Positions 24,791 through 37,001 of a stretch of DNA of 64,000 nt are shown piece after piece. The notes under the pieces are model-generated. The model saw only the letters and a program-made list of their open reading frames with translations, had not been told where the DNA came from and did not search any database. The DNA is taken from NCBI GenBank assembly GCA_964034945.1, contig OZ035960.1, positions 114,115,324 to 114,179,323 on the forward strand. Reading direction: 5' to 3'. A program made the translations under genes and the position numbers. Source of the DNA: Chrysopilus asiliformis. Taxonomy: Eukaryota > Arthropoda > Insecta > Diptera > Rhagionidae. The first letter of the stretch is position 1; the number at the start of each line of letters is the position of its first letter.

Positions 24791-25780
24791 TTATGTTTTA
24801 AAAATGATTTCGGGCAAGTGGCCGCCGCGGCTGGCTCGAATAAATTCCAGCCGAGAGGCCCAATTTTCGACCACTTTTTGCAGCAATTGGGGCCGTATGT
24901 CAGCAATAACGCGCCGAATATTCTCTTCCAAGGCGTCAATCGTCTCGGGCTTATCTGCGTAGACAAGCGACTTCACATAACCCCACAAAAAATAGTCCGG
25001 CGGTGTTCAATCGCACGATCTTGGAGACCACGCCACAGGCCCACGACGCGAGATAATGCGCTCACCAAAAGTTTCCTTCAATAAATAGATTGTTTCGTTG
25101 GCTGTATGGCATGCAGCGCCGTCTTGTTGAAACCAAAGGTCGTCCACATCAACATCCTCCAATTCAGGCACGAAAAAGTCATTAACACTAGATTGCCCAA
25201 GGAAGTCAAGCAGTCAAAATGACTGCTTTTGGCAATATAGGTAGGTATAACACATATATATATACCGGAAATGAAGGAGGGGGGAGGTAACTACAATTAT
25301 TAATAAACGCATTTATATGTTGTACAAAAAGTCACAAAATTCTAACAAATTGTGTCATTATATACATAATTGTTTTTCTGATTGAAATTAAAAAGCAGTC
25401 AAAATGACTTGGTTGGGCAATCTAGTGTTAATCATGGCTCTATAGCGTTCCCCATTGACTGTAACATTATGGCCGGCTTCATTTTTGAAGAAATATGGAC
25501 CAATGATTCCCTCTGCCCATAGAGCACACCAAACAGTGACTTTTTGAGGATGTAACGGCGTCTGAAGAATGGCTTGTGGATTACCATCCCTCCAAATGCG
25601 ACAATTTTGCTTATTGACGTATCCATTCAACCAAAAGTAAGCTTCATCGCTGAACAAAATTTTCTTGTGAAAATCGGGATCGGTGGCTATCTCGTTTTGG
25701 GCCCATTCACCGAACGTACGACGCGCTTGATGGTCGTTTGACGAAATGGCAAACCAAACTGAGCATAAATCAAGTGACAA
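24791..25780 (-). pseudogene. Tc1/mariner-superfamily transposase remnant (DD41D-type)
   Basis: Minus-strand translation gives the C-terminal two-thirds of a mariner-like transposase. The first catalytic Asp lies in ILFSDEAYFW (codon near 25646-25648), the second in WFQQDGAACHTA, the third in PPDYFLWGY. The last two are separated by 41 residues, the spacing of the DD41D (rosa-like) lineage; that lineage assignment is inference. The N-terminal DNA-binding region is missing. A TGA at 25007-25009 replaces the Leu expected in the CDLTPPDY motif, and a 242-bp MITE splits the frame at 25186-25427. The tail reads normally to its own stop at 24791. The element is dead but still recognisable. Confidence 0.88.
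25186..25427. mobile_element. piggyBac-like MITE nested in the mariner transposase
   Basis: 242 bp with termini CACTAGATTGCCCAA in inverted orientation and a duplicated TTAA on each side (25182-25185, 25428-25431), the piggyBac signature. Removing it with one TTAA restores the transposase frame across the junction. A subterminal CAGTCAAAATGACT palindrome sits near the left end and half of it near the right. Confidence 0.87.
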
Positions 25781-25968
25781 CTGTCAAAAAGACCAACTCC
25801 GAAAAAAGTAGTGCCAGATTGAAAACCACACGTCTAAAAAAACACCCTTTACTAGGCACCAACAACAATAACGTCACCACTTAATATAAGCTTCTGTTGT
25901 TACTTATCTTTAGTTATCTAATCTTCGGAAAAATTCAAGAAAAGATCGCAAGTGTAAACGGAACCTAA

Positions 25969-26108
25969 AGCCCAATTCAGACTAACGATTGCGATTACGA
26001 TTGAAGCTTCTCGACCAATGAGATCAAAGCTTTCAACAATAGGAAAATGAAAGCTTTGATCTCATTGGTCGAGGAAGCTCAATCGCAATCGTTGGTCTGA
26101 ATTGGACT
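25969..26108. mobile_element. Fold-back MITE R, 140 bp
   Basis: Arms of ~60 bp start AGCCCAATTCAGAC and include CAATGAGATCAAAGCTTTC. TAA flanks both ends, compatible with PIF/Harbinger. Confidence 0.77.
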
Positions 26109-27317
26109 TAAGACCTAGGATTTCTTAAAATTGGTCTTCGCAAGTTTCTCGGTCACCTATAAGAAATTTAAAATACATTAAAACTGTTTTTGGATATTTT
26201 CAAAATATTTTTCTATAATTTGGGCAAACTGGGTTATGAAAATGACTGGTTTTTAGTAGAAAAATCAATTTAATAAAGTCTCTATTAACGCTGATATATC
26301 AATGTTCTAATTTATTAACATTTATTTAACTGTATTTACTCGTATCGCGATCCATTTTGTACGGCAGACTGACTAGATTTAGGTTCGGATGGTTTATTTC
26401 CATGTTTAATAAAAATACCGTCCAGAAAAAGCATTTGTCTACGTTTGTGTGCATGAATTATCGAAAATGACCCGATAGGATCTTCTCTCTATATGAAATA
26501 AAACATGAATTTTCATTACATATGATATGTATACGAAAATAAATGTATTTCGTATATGGTTCTGGTTAGTTCAGCATCAGGCTTGGTAAAAACAACTTTT
26601 TCACAATATACTTTTATGAATATCGTCTAGGAATATATTCGTACGTGAACCATTTATAAATATGATAAAGTAGATAGAAAGTTATAGATGTATCCTATTA
26701 TATGTACATAAAATAAATATATTAGTACGTATGGTCAAACCATTTTTGGTTGCCTTATTGCTATATTTGCGGTCTTTATAGCGGAACCAATAAATTACCC
26801 ATACATTTGGTCTCTTTAATCGTCATAACTATTTATCTAAATTTATTCACATACGAAGTAAAATATATTAGGGACTTCAATGTAATATTTCTCCTTCATG
26901 ATAAAGATAAGTCGTAAGTTTATTGATAATGACAAAACTAAATCGCATGCAAATAAATCTCTTTGACACTTCTTGGTCGCCGGCCGTATAATTCTTCAAA
27001 GTTATGTCCGGTAAATAAACAAAAAGAAAATCTAATAAAAGTTTGCCGATATATGCAATATAAATATGTGTGGTTTTCATTTAAGGGCTAGCAGATTAAA
27101 TAGTTGTAATTTTTCTTTTGACGAGTTTCCCACAAATATCGGATGGTTTTATGTAGTGTCGACGAAAAGTTCAGTTTCGGTTCAAAATTTAGATGAAACT
27201 TTTCCCAAAATCGAAACTTTTGTAGAAAACATGATGTTTTAAAATATCAATACTGGCCCATTCATGTGGGGTAAACTTGCTCAATTCGTACCTGCACCTG
27301 ACCTAAACCGTACACCC
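26109..27317. other. AT-rich stretch, nothing recognised
   Basis: No gene or named repeat identified. Confidence 0.5.
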
Positions 27318-28045
27318 AGAAAAATTTGGCGGTGCGAAGTTTAGGGAAGGGGAGAAGGAGTGGTCCAACTGGATTTTGATCTAAGTTATGTAAAAACATA
27401 ACAAAAGCTATAATTGCCAATCTGGCAATCATTGGAGACCCGTATGGTGATATTCGTATCAAAATTCGAACAGTTATACCAAAATTCCACTTTGAAGTCA
27501 AACTTTCCAATAAGATTTTTTAAAATTTATTCCAATCGGATTTTAATGTATGGGAGTTTTATGTAGAATCATATCCTAAATAACTTTTGTTCTTGCACTT
27601 TTTTGATAAGATGTACCGTTTTTGAGATATTCGCAAAAAACGTTTTCGTTCGTATGGGGGGTACCCCCCCTAATGGTCCATTTTTGCCCATGAACGAACT
27701 TAACCTCGCATTTTACGAAAAACAGATCTGCGCAAAATTTCAAGTCTCTAACTCAATCTGTGCACCCGTAATCCGCGCCACAGACGGACAGACAGACGAA
27801 CAGACGGACAGACAGACGGACGGACATGCAATAATCAATTTTTTTAGTCATTCCAAACTCACTGGTGTAATTCATTTTTGTGTGTGATAACGGGATCTTG
27901 GCGTTACAAACGGTAAGGCAAAGTTAATATACCCTTTGGTTTCACCATACGGGTATAATCATATTCTAAACACATTTCACCTTTATAAATTTTTCAATGC
28001 GACTCACCGTTTTCAAGAAAATCGTAAAAAACTGTTGGTAAGATT
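27318..28045 (+). repeat. Repeat C, copy C3, interrupted by B3
   Basis: Left part ends GTAAAA at 27394, right part resumes TCATATTCTAAACACATTT at about 27959. Serves as filled site for the B3 insertion. Confidence 0.6.
27395..27957 (-). mobile_element. Family B Helentron-like element, copy B3
   Basis: 563 bp, inverted relative to B1. Subterminal repeats, 3' hairpin and microsatellite are all present. It interrupts repeat C: GTAAAA on the left rejoins TCATATTC on the right, as in the uninterrupted C1 copy. No target duplication. Confidence 0.85.
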
Positions 28046-28073
28046 TTTTGTGGGGTTTTGGTTCGCATAATCA

Positions 28074-28558
28074 TCATACTAATATATAAAAATGAGTTGG
28101 TGTCTGTCTGTCTGTCTTTCTGTCTGTCTGTATGTTGCTCTTTCACGCAAAACGGCTGAACCGATTGACTTAAAATTTGGCATGAGTGTCTGTGGTAGTT
28201 CTGGTTCCAACATAGGAATACGGAAAAGTAGCGCGAGGGGTGGGGGGAGTAAGGGGAGGGGGTAAAGTCATCTCGAAACTTAGTATTCCCTCTATGTTAT
28301 TCTTTCGCGGCGAAACGACTGAACCGATTGGCCTGAAATTTGGCATAGATGTTCGTCGGGGGTCCAGCCCCAACATAGACCCATTAAAAAGTAGCCCGAG
28401 AGGTGGGGGAGTAAGGGGAGGGGGTAAAGAAAATCCGAATCTTTTAAAGAAAAGCACGGACAACTTATTCTATCTAATTTATTGCCAATTGAATTTTGTT
28501 TTCTTAGATTTTGTTCTACTCACGCTGTTAGCCGGGCGTAGCCGGATCCAAATTCTAG
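28074..28558 (+). mobile_element. Family A Helitron-type element, copy A7 (alternative 3' end as in A4)
   Basis: TC start preceded by A and an extra TCA. Two G-rich modules. It ends GCCGGGCGTAGCCGGATCC then AAATTCTAG before T. Confidence 0.82.
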
Positions 28559-28731
28559 TTTTAAATAATTGGATTTATTTTAAATTCCAAATGGCTTTTT
28601 TATAAACTTCAAATGGATAATTTTAAAAAACCGTCTGATAGATTCTTTTTTTATCCTTTTGTGTTCGTCTATTGAGACACTTTTGGAGTTAAATTCACAC
28701 CAGTTTTTTATGTGTGCAGGAACCGAACTTT

Positions 28732-28797
28732 AGAAAACAGTCTGGAATAAAATGGAAAACAGTCTGGAATAAAATAGAAAACAGTCTGGAATAAAAT
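28732..28797 (+). repeat. 22-bp tandem repeat, three copies
   Basis: Unit GAAAACAGTCTGGAATAAAA plus two bases, three perfect or near-perfect copies. Confidence 0.85.
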
Positions 28798-28892
28798 AAT
28801 CATGATAATTTTCGTCCTGTCGGACCTTCCTGCTTTTTTGCATTATTTTGCATAAGATTGAATATTGGCGTTACACTGTAGCGCACTCTCTT

Positions 28893-28935
28893 CCTTCCGC
28901 TTAAGTGTATGACGTATTTTATGGACCGCCTTTCT
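28893..28935 (-). repeat. MITE P terminal fragment
   Basis: GTATGACGTATTTTATGGAC matches the P terminus; no partner end seen. Confidence 0.35.
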
Positions 28936-30253
28936 GTCAACTCTTTGTACAGTTCTTTAATATAGCAGAACCAAAACTTTAATTCAGCCTTAAAATAATT
29001 GGTAATTAAAAACTTTTCGCCCAAATAAAACAGTTTTCTGAATGTGAATACAAAAAAATATTAAAGTAAATGTAAAACTAATACCATTTTTTTATCAAAA
29101 TTACAATAAAATTTTATCAACATCTCAACTATTTTTAGAATTATTTGAACTTAAAACGAATGTTCTCTGCGGGAGAATGAAACGCTTTGTACTTAAGCCA
29201 AACTCATTTGAAATACGTTTTTCCATTTTTACAAGTAAATCTGTTCAGATCCATCTGAAAAATCGACCAAAAATGAAACACTCCGATTCAACCTTTTATC
29301 CAGACCAACCATATACTGTAAGTCTAAAAGGTCTACGATTTAATCTTAAAGCTGACGACTGTATAAAACGAAATATTTGTGTGTTATGTTGATGTTAATG
29401 CCGTTTTATCAACAACGATCCCAAGAAAACATGTTTAATTCATTTTCTATTCCCAAGTCGCCTCTCTCGATGCGTTCCAAAATGAAAATCCATATACAAA
29501 CGTATATATAAATGAGTAAACATATATAAATCAAGCAAACAATATAAACATAGCTAAAATACGGACATCTTTTGTATCCCTAATGACGAGCCCTCAATCT
29601 GAAACCTTGCATTTTAAATTTCATGTCCCGATTCACAGTATCTGCGGCATGTATGAATGACATGTTGGTGGAAAACTTTAAAATTCCAGGGACATGAAAA
29701 GCAAATGTCTTATCCCTTTTTAGATAAGATTAGATTAGGGTGTCACACCGAGTCTCTGTATAATTCGGCGAGAATGTGCTTTGCATGATGAATATAAATC
29801 GACGAGAGGCGACCAAACAGTAACGAAATTAAAATTTGTTGTCGCAAAAGGGATGGAATGAATACCCGCTCAATCAAACTTAACTTATGATTATAATAAA
29901 AATAATTTCATCTGTAAAAACCCTTCAATCTTTTTGGGATTAAAATCGTAACTGGTTTCACTTGAATATGGGTTTAATTCAAAATTTACATCGTGACGTC
30001 TGTCGTTTTTAACACTCAAATCGAGATAGTACCTATACAGGTCGGCTATTTTCAATCATTTAAATTTAGGGAATCATTTTAGAGTACAGCAAACAAGATT
30101 TTAAAAAAATCTCAAATGTCATTTTGAATGTTTTTTTAGAAATATCAGATTATGATCGCATGGGGAGGAAAGTATAGCTGATAAAAAAGACTCTCAAATT
30201 GTTGTTGGTCAATTTAGAAACTATAAAACGGATTTAAATTGGTTTATAAAATA
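28936..30253. other. AT-rich stretch, nothing recognised
   Basis: No gene or named repeat identified. Confidence 0.5.
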
Positions 30254-30666
30254 CTAGCTTGCATACCCGTCGTTGCCGGGTTAAGTTTTTTGTCTAAGTT
30301 TTAGAATACGAAGAAAACCGGAAAGAACTTAAAAACTTTTTAATGGGTCTATGTTGGAGCTGGACCCCCGACGAACATCTATGCCAAATTTCAGGCCAAT
30401 CGGTTCAGTAGTTTCCCCGCGAAAGAGTAACAGAGCGCAAAAACTAAGTTTCGAAATCACTTTACCCCCTCCCCTTACTCCCCTCTCCTTACTCCACTCC
30501 CCCTTACTCCCCCCACCCCTCGCGCTACTTTTTCGTATGCCTATGTTGGAACCAGAACTACCACAGACACTCATGCCAAATTTCAAGTTAATCGGTTCAC
30601 CGTTTTTGCGTGAAAGAGGAACAGACAGACAGACAGACACCAACTCATTTTTATATATTAGTATGA
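30254..30666 (-). mobile_element. Family A Helitron-type element, copy A8
   Basis: CTAG at 30254-30257, standard hairpin, TC end at 30666, A and T flanks. The C-rich spacer is expanded (three CCCCTTACTCC-like units). Confidence 0.85.
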
Positions 30667-31171
30667 TTTTGCAACCTCCTCATCTCCCACCTCCCCCTCC
30701 TCTGGCTCCAACAGGCAAAAAATTCTTACAGATCCCTTAATAGTTAATAGCCTTTTGAATCCTTTTTGCTATTTAGCCGCATGGAAACTTAAGGTCCTTT
30801 TTGAGAGGACCGAAAATTTCGAAACGTCTTTAGGGCATCGAATATTCCAACCGTCTATAGGTTACCGATTTTCTGAGATCCCCAAAATATTCAAATCAGC
30901 TAGTTATATGGCAAGTCTCTCAAATTATGTCTAAGATAATTACGGAACCCGGATCAAAATCGGTGCAGTTATCCGAAATGTGTAAGAAGGGTAGATGGTA
31001 TTTTTGTACCACAAAGCGCATAGTTATACCAATATTCTTGCAATACTATTTCTCTTCCCAAGAAACAATTTGTAACCGTGGTTACAAAAAACCCTTCAAT
31101 TTAGGTTACATTTTGGTTACATTTTAGATGGTTTCCGAATAAACCCGCCAAAAACGGTTATTTTGAAACCA
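30667..31171. other. Intergenic stretch, nothing recognised
   Basis: A short C-rich patch follows Helitron A8 (CACCTCCCCCTCC); no gene supported. Confidence 0.5.
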
Positions 31172-31392
31172 GGGCACCAATCATGTATTCCGACGCGTCT
31201 CTGTCTTTCGACTTCGACGCAGCTTTTAACTCTTGACTTCGCCTTATCTGCAGCTTGAAATTTCGCGGAATCGAAATGTGATTCTGACTGTCATTCCAAG
31301 AAATTTGAAGCTGCTGATATGGCGAAGTCAGGAGTTAGTAGTTGCGTCGAAATCGAAAGACAGAGACGCGTCGGAATACATGATTAGTGCCC
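31172..31392. mobile_element. Fold-back MITE H, copy H1
   Basis: Almost the whole element is one inverted repeat with ~95-bp arms starting GGGCACCAATCATGTATTCC. Both arms hold CGACGCGTCTCTGTCTTTCG. No clear target duplication. Confidence 0.75.
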
Positions 31393-33120
31393 AACTTGTA
31401 AATGGGGTGTCTGAAACGTTTCTGAAAGGTTACAGATACCAAATGTGAACCTTTTGAGTTTTGTTACCATGGTTTCAAATACGTTTCTTAACCGGAATGT
31501 AACCTCAAATTGTTACTCGGGTTGGTGTAACCCTAAATTTATTTCAAGTATACTTTAATTAACATTATTAATTTTTGACATTTCCAATAGATATAGAAAG
31601 AATCAATCGAATAAATTCGTGTTTAACGAATTCGTTTTATTTATAACATACTAATTTCATTGATTCCCCAGTTGCTATATCAGATCAAACATCTAAATGT
31701 CATTAACGACAATGCGTCACGCTACCGCAGTTCCCCCAATTGTCAATATACCATCATGTCAATTTGATATTCCAATTTCAAATGCTTTCCACGAATCATT
31801 CATATCAGCTGACCAAAGTGCAAATGACTTTGGATCCCATTTCCGTACCTGATTCTACCTATTCTCCGGCTTTGAATGTTTGTGGTGTAATGCATAATAT
31901 CGGTATGCACTTTAGCAAATGTGCCTATAGCTATAATCGTATATGAAAAATAATATCGAAAAGGTAATGCCATATGGCAGGTAAGCTCCAAGTACCTTTC
32001 GATGTCTATAATTTTCAATGCACGCTTGAATAGACTGAGACGTGATCGCACCACGATGGTGTGGTTTATATGTGCAGACAACACGAAATCTACTCCTGCT
32101 GGGCGATTGGCTGCCATGCCATATTAGTCGATTGCATAGCTAGCTTACCTGGATGACTGTATAAAGTCCTCCGGTTTCGATCCATCTTGAAAGTTTCTGG
32201 AACGAAAGTAATATCATCAATACGCTATGGATGAAATGATGAAGGTTAAGGTTTGCTTCGAAGATATCTTAAGAAAAAAAAGCAACTATAATCAGTATCA
32301 CTATTCGGTTACCGGTGGGCCTTCATTGAAACGAAACGAAGTCATTATCGGAACCATCCATTCATTTCGACGATTTTACAATTCCCAATGATGATTTGCG
32401 GTAGACAATATCCCCTTTCACGATATAACCGCCACCACTAATAAACATCCATCGTCGAAGGCTATTTTATCGTTCGAATTGTAATTCCAACTAAAACTAA
32501 CTCATAAGAAAGTATAAAATGGTCGGAAATTTAAAAAAAAACTCCAAAATCGAAACAGAATTGTTGTGTTTTTCGTTCGTAGAATCTGATTTTCCTGAGC
32601 TTCATATTAAGATTTTTTTTCTTTCGTTTTCGTCTCATACGAAGCTTCTTTACATTCACACGATCTGAAATTCCAAAGATTGTTAAAAAACTACTCATAC
32701 CAATTACAAAGTTCATCCGTTTCTGATTATTCGGATCTCGATTCTGATAAAAATTAAATGAAAAAAATCAACATGCTCGCAAGCATGTAATAAAAAAAAA
32801 TATGTATCCGAGTATATATAAACCAGAAAAAGTGGTAGCCAAGTTAATTTTATTCGTTATGGCCAAACCATTAAAACGAAGCCAAAAATTGTTGTGTTGT
32901 AATTGCGAGCAAGGTAAAATGCCGCTGTTGAAATTGTTAATTAGACATTTTGGAGACCTATTAATGTTACGTGTTTTCTTCAACCTTATTATTATGTACG
33001 GTAACAACTTATTTTGTCACGAAAAAAAACACTATGATCAACGAAATGAACTTCTCATGCCTTGAGCAATGAATTAAGTCGGCAATTAAAATAAATTTTT
33101 AAGCAGTTTTTTTTATATGA
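31393..33120. other. AT-rich stretch, nothing recognised
   Basis: No supported gene or named repeat. Confidence 0.5.
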
Positions 33121-33250
33121 CTTTAGGTGCGGTTTTACATAAAACGTTGTTTGGTTTAGAACTTTCTTCCAACCTTAAAAAATTTCACTTTAGGTGCGGT
33201 TTTAAATAAAACGTTGTTTGGTTTAGAACTTTCTTCCAACCTTAAAAATT
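33121..33250 (+). repeat. 67-bp tandem duplication
   Basis: The block starting CTTTAGGTGCGGTTTTA at 33121 is repeated from 33188 with one or two differences. Confidence 0.88.
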
Positions 33251-33373
33251 TTGTTAATAATTCAGCAATTTCGTGAACTAAAAGTTGAAGGAGAACTTAT
33301 TTTCTTGTACAATTTTTAGAATAATGGAAAATTTTTATATTATTCATTCATATATATTTTTGTATCATCATAA

Positions 33374-33749
33374 TGGTGCCGGTCCACATGAGAGTAAAGG
33401 TCGACGAGAACCTCTCGATAGCAGCTACTCGCAAATGGACACGTCTCTGAGAGTCGCTCGCAGAAACTCGCAAAAACTCGCGAGCTAGTTTCTGTGAGCT
33501 TTCAAAAGTGGTTCTACTCTCTAGTCGACAGGCCTCCACTGAACTCTCGGAGAGTAGCTCGGCAGATACGAACGCAGCGTTTGAATTTCGCTAGTAGCTC
33601 TCGAGAACGCTAGAAGCTAGAAGCTCGATTTCGCTAGTAGCGATAGAAAAATCGCCGAAATTTACTCTCAAATGGACAACCTCCTGCGAGTAACTCTCGA
33701 GAGTTTTTGAGAGTTACTCGCGTATTTACTCTCATGTGAAGCGGCACCT
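33374..33749 (+). mobile_element. MITE D, copy D2
   Basis: Same family as D1 in the opposite orientation. GGTGCCGGTCCACATGAG start and GGCACCT end, flanked by TAA and TTA. Confidence 0.82.
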
Positions 33750-34132
33750 TTAGACGCATCTTTAGTACTTTTACGCTTATTTGTCACCATAAATTTTCAC
33801 TGCTCACCGAATTAACGTATAGACAAAAAATTAGTTAACATCTAGATATGAATATTCAGGGGCCTCTCCTCATACCCCTCCCACACCCCTTCCCCGATCA
33901 CACACCCCCTAACGGATTGGGAAGTAGTCCATTTTTTAATCTTTACGTCCAGAACCCGCGACCATTCAGGCATTTCCATAGAGTTAGGTCATGTTCGAAA
34001 CCCAAGTATCCTTTAGTCAACCGCTCCCGTCACAGTTGTCTACCGCTTACGTCACGGTTAACATAAATCGTCCCTGGGAACATCGGATTCAATTAAAAAA
34101 TATCAGTTGTTGTCAACACAAAACTTTCCTCT

Positions 34133-34480
34133 GCAATATTTTGGTTCGGAAAAATATGTAAAAATATTTTTTCAAATATCTCGAAAACCATTAAAGATGC
34201 AGTAATCCCTCCAACTGCGCGGTTTCGCAACTGCGCGGCTAAGTTTTTAATACCAAAATTTCGAACTGCGCGGTAAAAATTTCGCAGCTGCGCGGTTTTT
34301 TTTATAATTTTCGTTTAAAAAAACATGTTCCTAACCCCAAAATTTCATAGAAAGTAGGGTTCACAGTGCGCGGTTTCGGTTTGCGCGTTCTTTTTGTGGA
34401 ACGTATCTACAGCGCAGTTGGGGGGATTACAGTACGTAAAAACCGTTAAAGAAAAAAAATACAGGATTTTTCTTTTTTGC
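34133..34480 (+). repeat. Repeat W, copy W1 (filled site of I2)
   Basis: GCAATATT..GGTTCGGAAAAA, TTTTTTCAAATATCTCGA and AACCATTAAAGAT precede I2; ACGTAAAAACCGTTAAA follows it. Matches W2. Confidence 0.6.
34200..34432 (-). mobile_element. pogo/Tigger-like MITE I, copy I2, inserted in repeat W
   Basis: Inverted copy of I1. It splits repeat W at the site that reads AAAGATACGTAAAAACC in the uninterrupted W copy near 44757, confirming insertion at TA. Confidence 0.83.
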
Positions 34481-36397
34481 AAAAATAATATTAAGCTTCG
34501 GAAATTAATGGTATTTTAAATTTTTCAAAATTCATGAATTTGTCGTTACACGATTTTACGAATCTAAAGTGTGGTTTTGTTTTATTGCGTTAAAAACCCA
34601 AAACCAGCTGCTGCTTCTTCATAATATTTTTTGTTAGCTATTTATTGTTTTAGTGCTAAAATATATGATACTGTCGTTAAAAAAACATAAACAAAATATT
34701 TCAGCTGCTGTCTCAATTCTTTAGTATTTGAATTCTGAAAAACAGAAATCTTATTTTTCGAAATTCCATACAATGTTTTAAGTAGCCACGCCATGCTTTC
34801 AAATATTAATCGCCGTCGTATTTAAAATGCAAAAAAATGTCCTTTTCACGGTCTCCTTTTGATGTCATTTAAATGCTTGGATTAAGTCTACATGCAAAAA
34901 AGTGAAAAACCAGGCGAGTACCTGTCTTTTTATACAGTCTATCCCTTTATTAAACCTCAAGAACTACTCGTGCAGCCAGCAGAAAAATTAGAAGATGTGA
35001 GAACATTAGACCTCTGTTACACCTCCATATATTTCGTCCTGTGAATTACATTCAACTTTTATGTATGCTCAGAACTTAATCCACCCAAGGATAATCCCAC
35101 AATTTATCCCATTTTGTGACCATGCCACATACGAGTATTCCTAATACGAATATACCCTTAAAATATATACTCTTTTTAATATCGCACCATCATTTATCAC
35201 CAAGCGATAACTTTACAACAATTTTCTTACAATAAGTGTAATTTATTCGAGGGAAACCATTATCAGAGAAAAATAGGGAACGGAAACATCCAACACAGAG
35301 TCGATCCAAAATCCCGAATCCCAGGCATATAGTAGTTCTAAATTTTTATTGTTTCTCTTCAATTCACTTCGTCCATATCTATTCACATGTTTTTCTTTTT
35401 TTTTGGCTGCACTGCATAAACCTTTTATGTCGAAAAACTCAATTTTATACAGACGTACACATAGATATACTTATAGATAATGAACATACGAGTATACCCG
35501 CTGGTTTTTTAGGTAAGAGCAGCAGCAGCATTTCGTTCCATTTTATCAGTATTTTTTTTTCATAGGGAACAAAATAATTTCCTTTCATATACAATGTACT
35601 TTATACGTTTTTCATTGATTACGAAGGGAACTGAACTTAAGGGCCTCATATTTGATGTGTTTTTTTTTTTCATTTCAATAGAAGATTTCGAAAACGAAAT
35701 ATAAAAAAAATGTACAATCGACTTTAATGCGTGCTCAAAATTATACGATGTAGAATGTCGATAATCAGAGACGAATGAATGCAACGATAAATCGGAAAAA
35801 CTTCTTAAAATGAATTATATGGAAACGTAGGGGTGTGTTCCATTCACGGATGTAGCAAATCACTTTTATATTCGAAATGGGTCATTAAAAATACCATAGC
35901 CGGCAGACTTACAAATTATAAACTTTGTCTATACTTAATGCAACTATTTCGAAATGCAGGGAATAATTTAATATTTCAGAGATAAATTAACCAAGCAGAA
36001 ACATAACATTATTAAACTACGAAAATATGAATTTGAAAATTTACATGTCGGACAAATTAAACACATATTAGAGATAAATACAAGCTCGAGGAATGAATTT
36101 TAGTTACAAATTTTCAAATTACGAATAAATCGTGTAATAATGCATTGTAATTACTCCTTGTATTTTTCCAGGAGGGGGGACAAAAGTTCTTTTATGGATT
36201 GGGGACAAGATATTCAACAAATTTTATGTAGAAAAGAAATATTGTGCAGGAAAAGAATTATTAATGTGCGCCGCAGACGAAATTTTTTAAACAGAATGCG
36301 ACTCAATTATTTAAATCAAGAGATACACAATCCCAAGCAAAAATTAACTTAATTTTTTGCGCTTTATGCGTTTCATAAATAGTCGCAACGGAAATCA
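34481..36397. other. AT-rich stretch with one GCGCCGC-type motif
   Basis: GTGCGCCGCAGACGAAATTT at 36266-36285; otherwise nothing recognised. Confidence 0.5.
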
Positions 36398-36718
36398 TCA
36401 TACTAATATATAAAAATTAGTTGATGTCTGTCTGTCTGTCTGTTCCTCTTTCACGCAAAAACGGCTGAACCGATTGACTTGAAATTTGGCCTGAGTGTCT
36501 GATGTAGTTCTGGTTCCAACATAGGCATACGGAAAGGTAGCGCGAGGGGTGGGGGGAGTAAGGGGAGGGGGTAAAGTGATTTCGAAACTTAGTTTTTGCG
36601 CTATGTTACTCTTTCGCGGGGAAACTACCGAGCCGATTGGCCTGAAGTTTAGCTCCAACATTAACCACAAAAAAAAATTCAAAAAACTTAACCCGGCAAC
36701 GACGGGTATGCAAGCTAG
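36398..36718 (+). mobile_element. Family A Helitron-type element, copy A9
   Basis: TC start after A, CTAG end before T, standard hairpin. Confidence 0.86.
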
Positions 36719-37001
36719 TTGTAAATAAAAATAGCAATAAAGAGAAACACGCCGCAGGCCACATTTTTTGAAATAATGCATTTTTTGTGGTATAAATGTA
36801 CCGCAGCCAAAAAAAAATTACTTTCGACTGACCTCCCGCAGAAATGGAGTACGTTTTAGATATTCAGCGATCGTTTTTTCCAATATTTGGCTTCCTGTAA
36901 GAAAATTTAGCCTATGATAGGCGTGCGTTCATCTGCGTTAGGAAAAGTACAAATGTATCAGTCTGTGGCGGGAGAAATTCAAAAACTAAACTTGCTGCAA
37001 G

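Larger units (their letters stand above)
24687..25849 (-). mobile_element. Internally deleted mariner-like element with TA duplication
   Basis: Near-perfect ~28-bp terminal inverted repeats begin AAGGGTGTTTTTT and continue ACGTGTGGTTTTCAA. TA flanks both ends (24685-24686, 25850-25851). Without the nested MITE it is ~917 bp, against ~1.3 kb for intact relatives, consistent with loss of the transposase 5' part. It interrupts a family B element. Confidence 0.88.
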
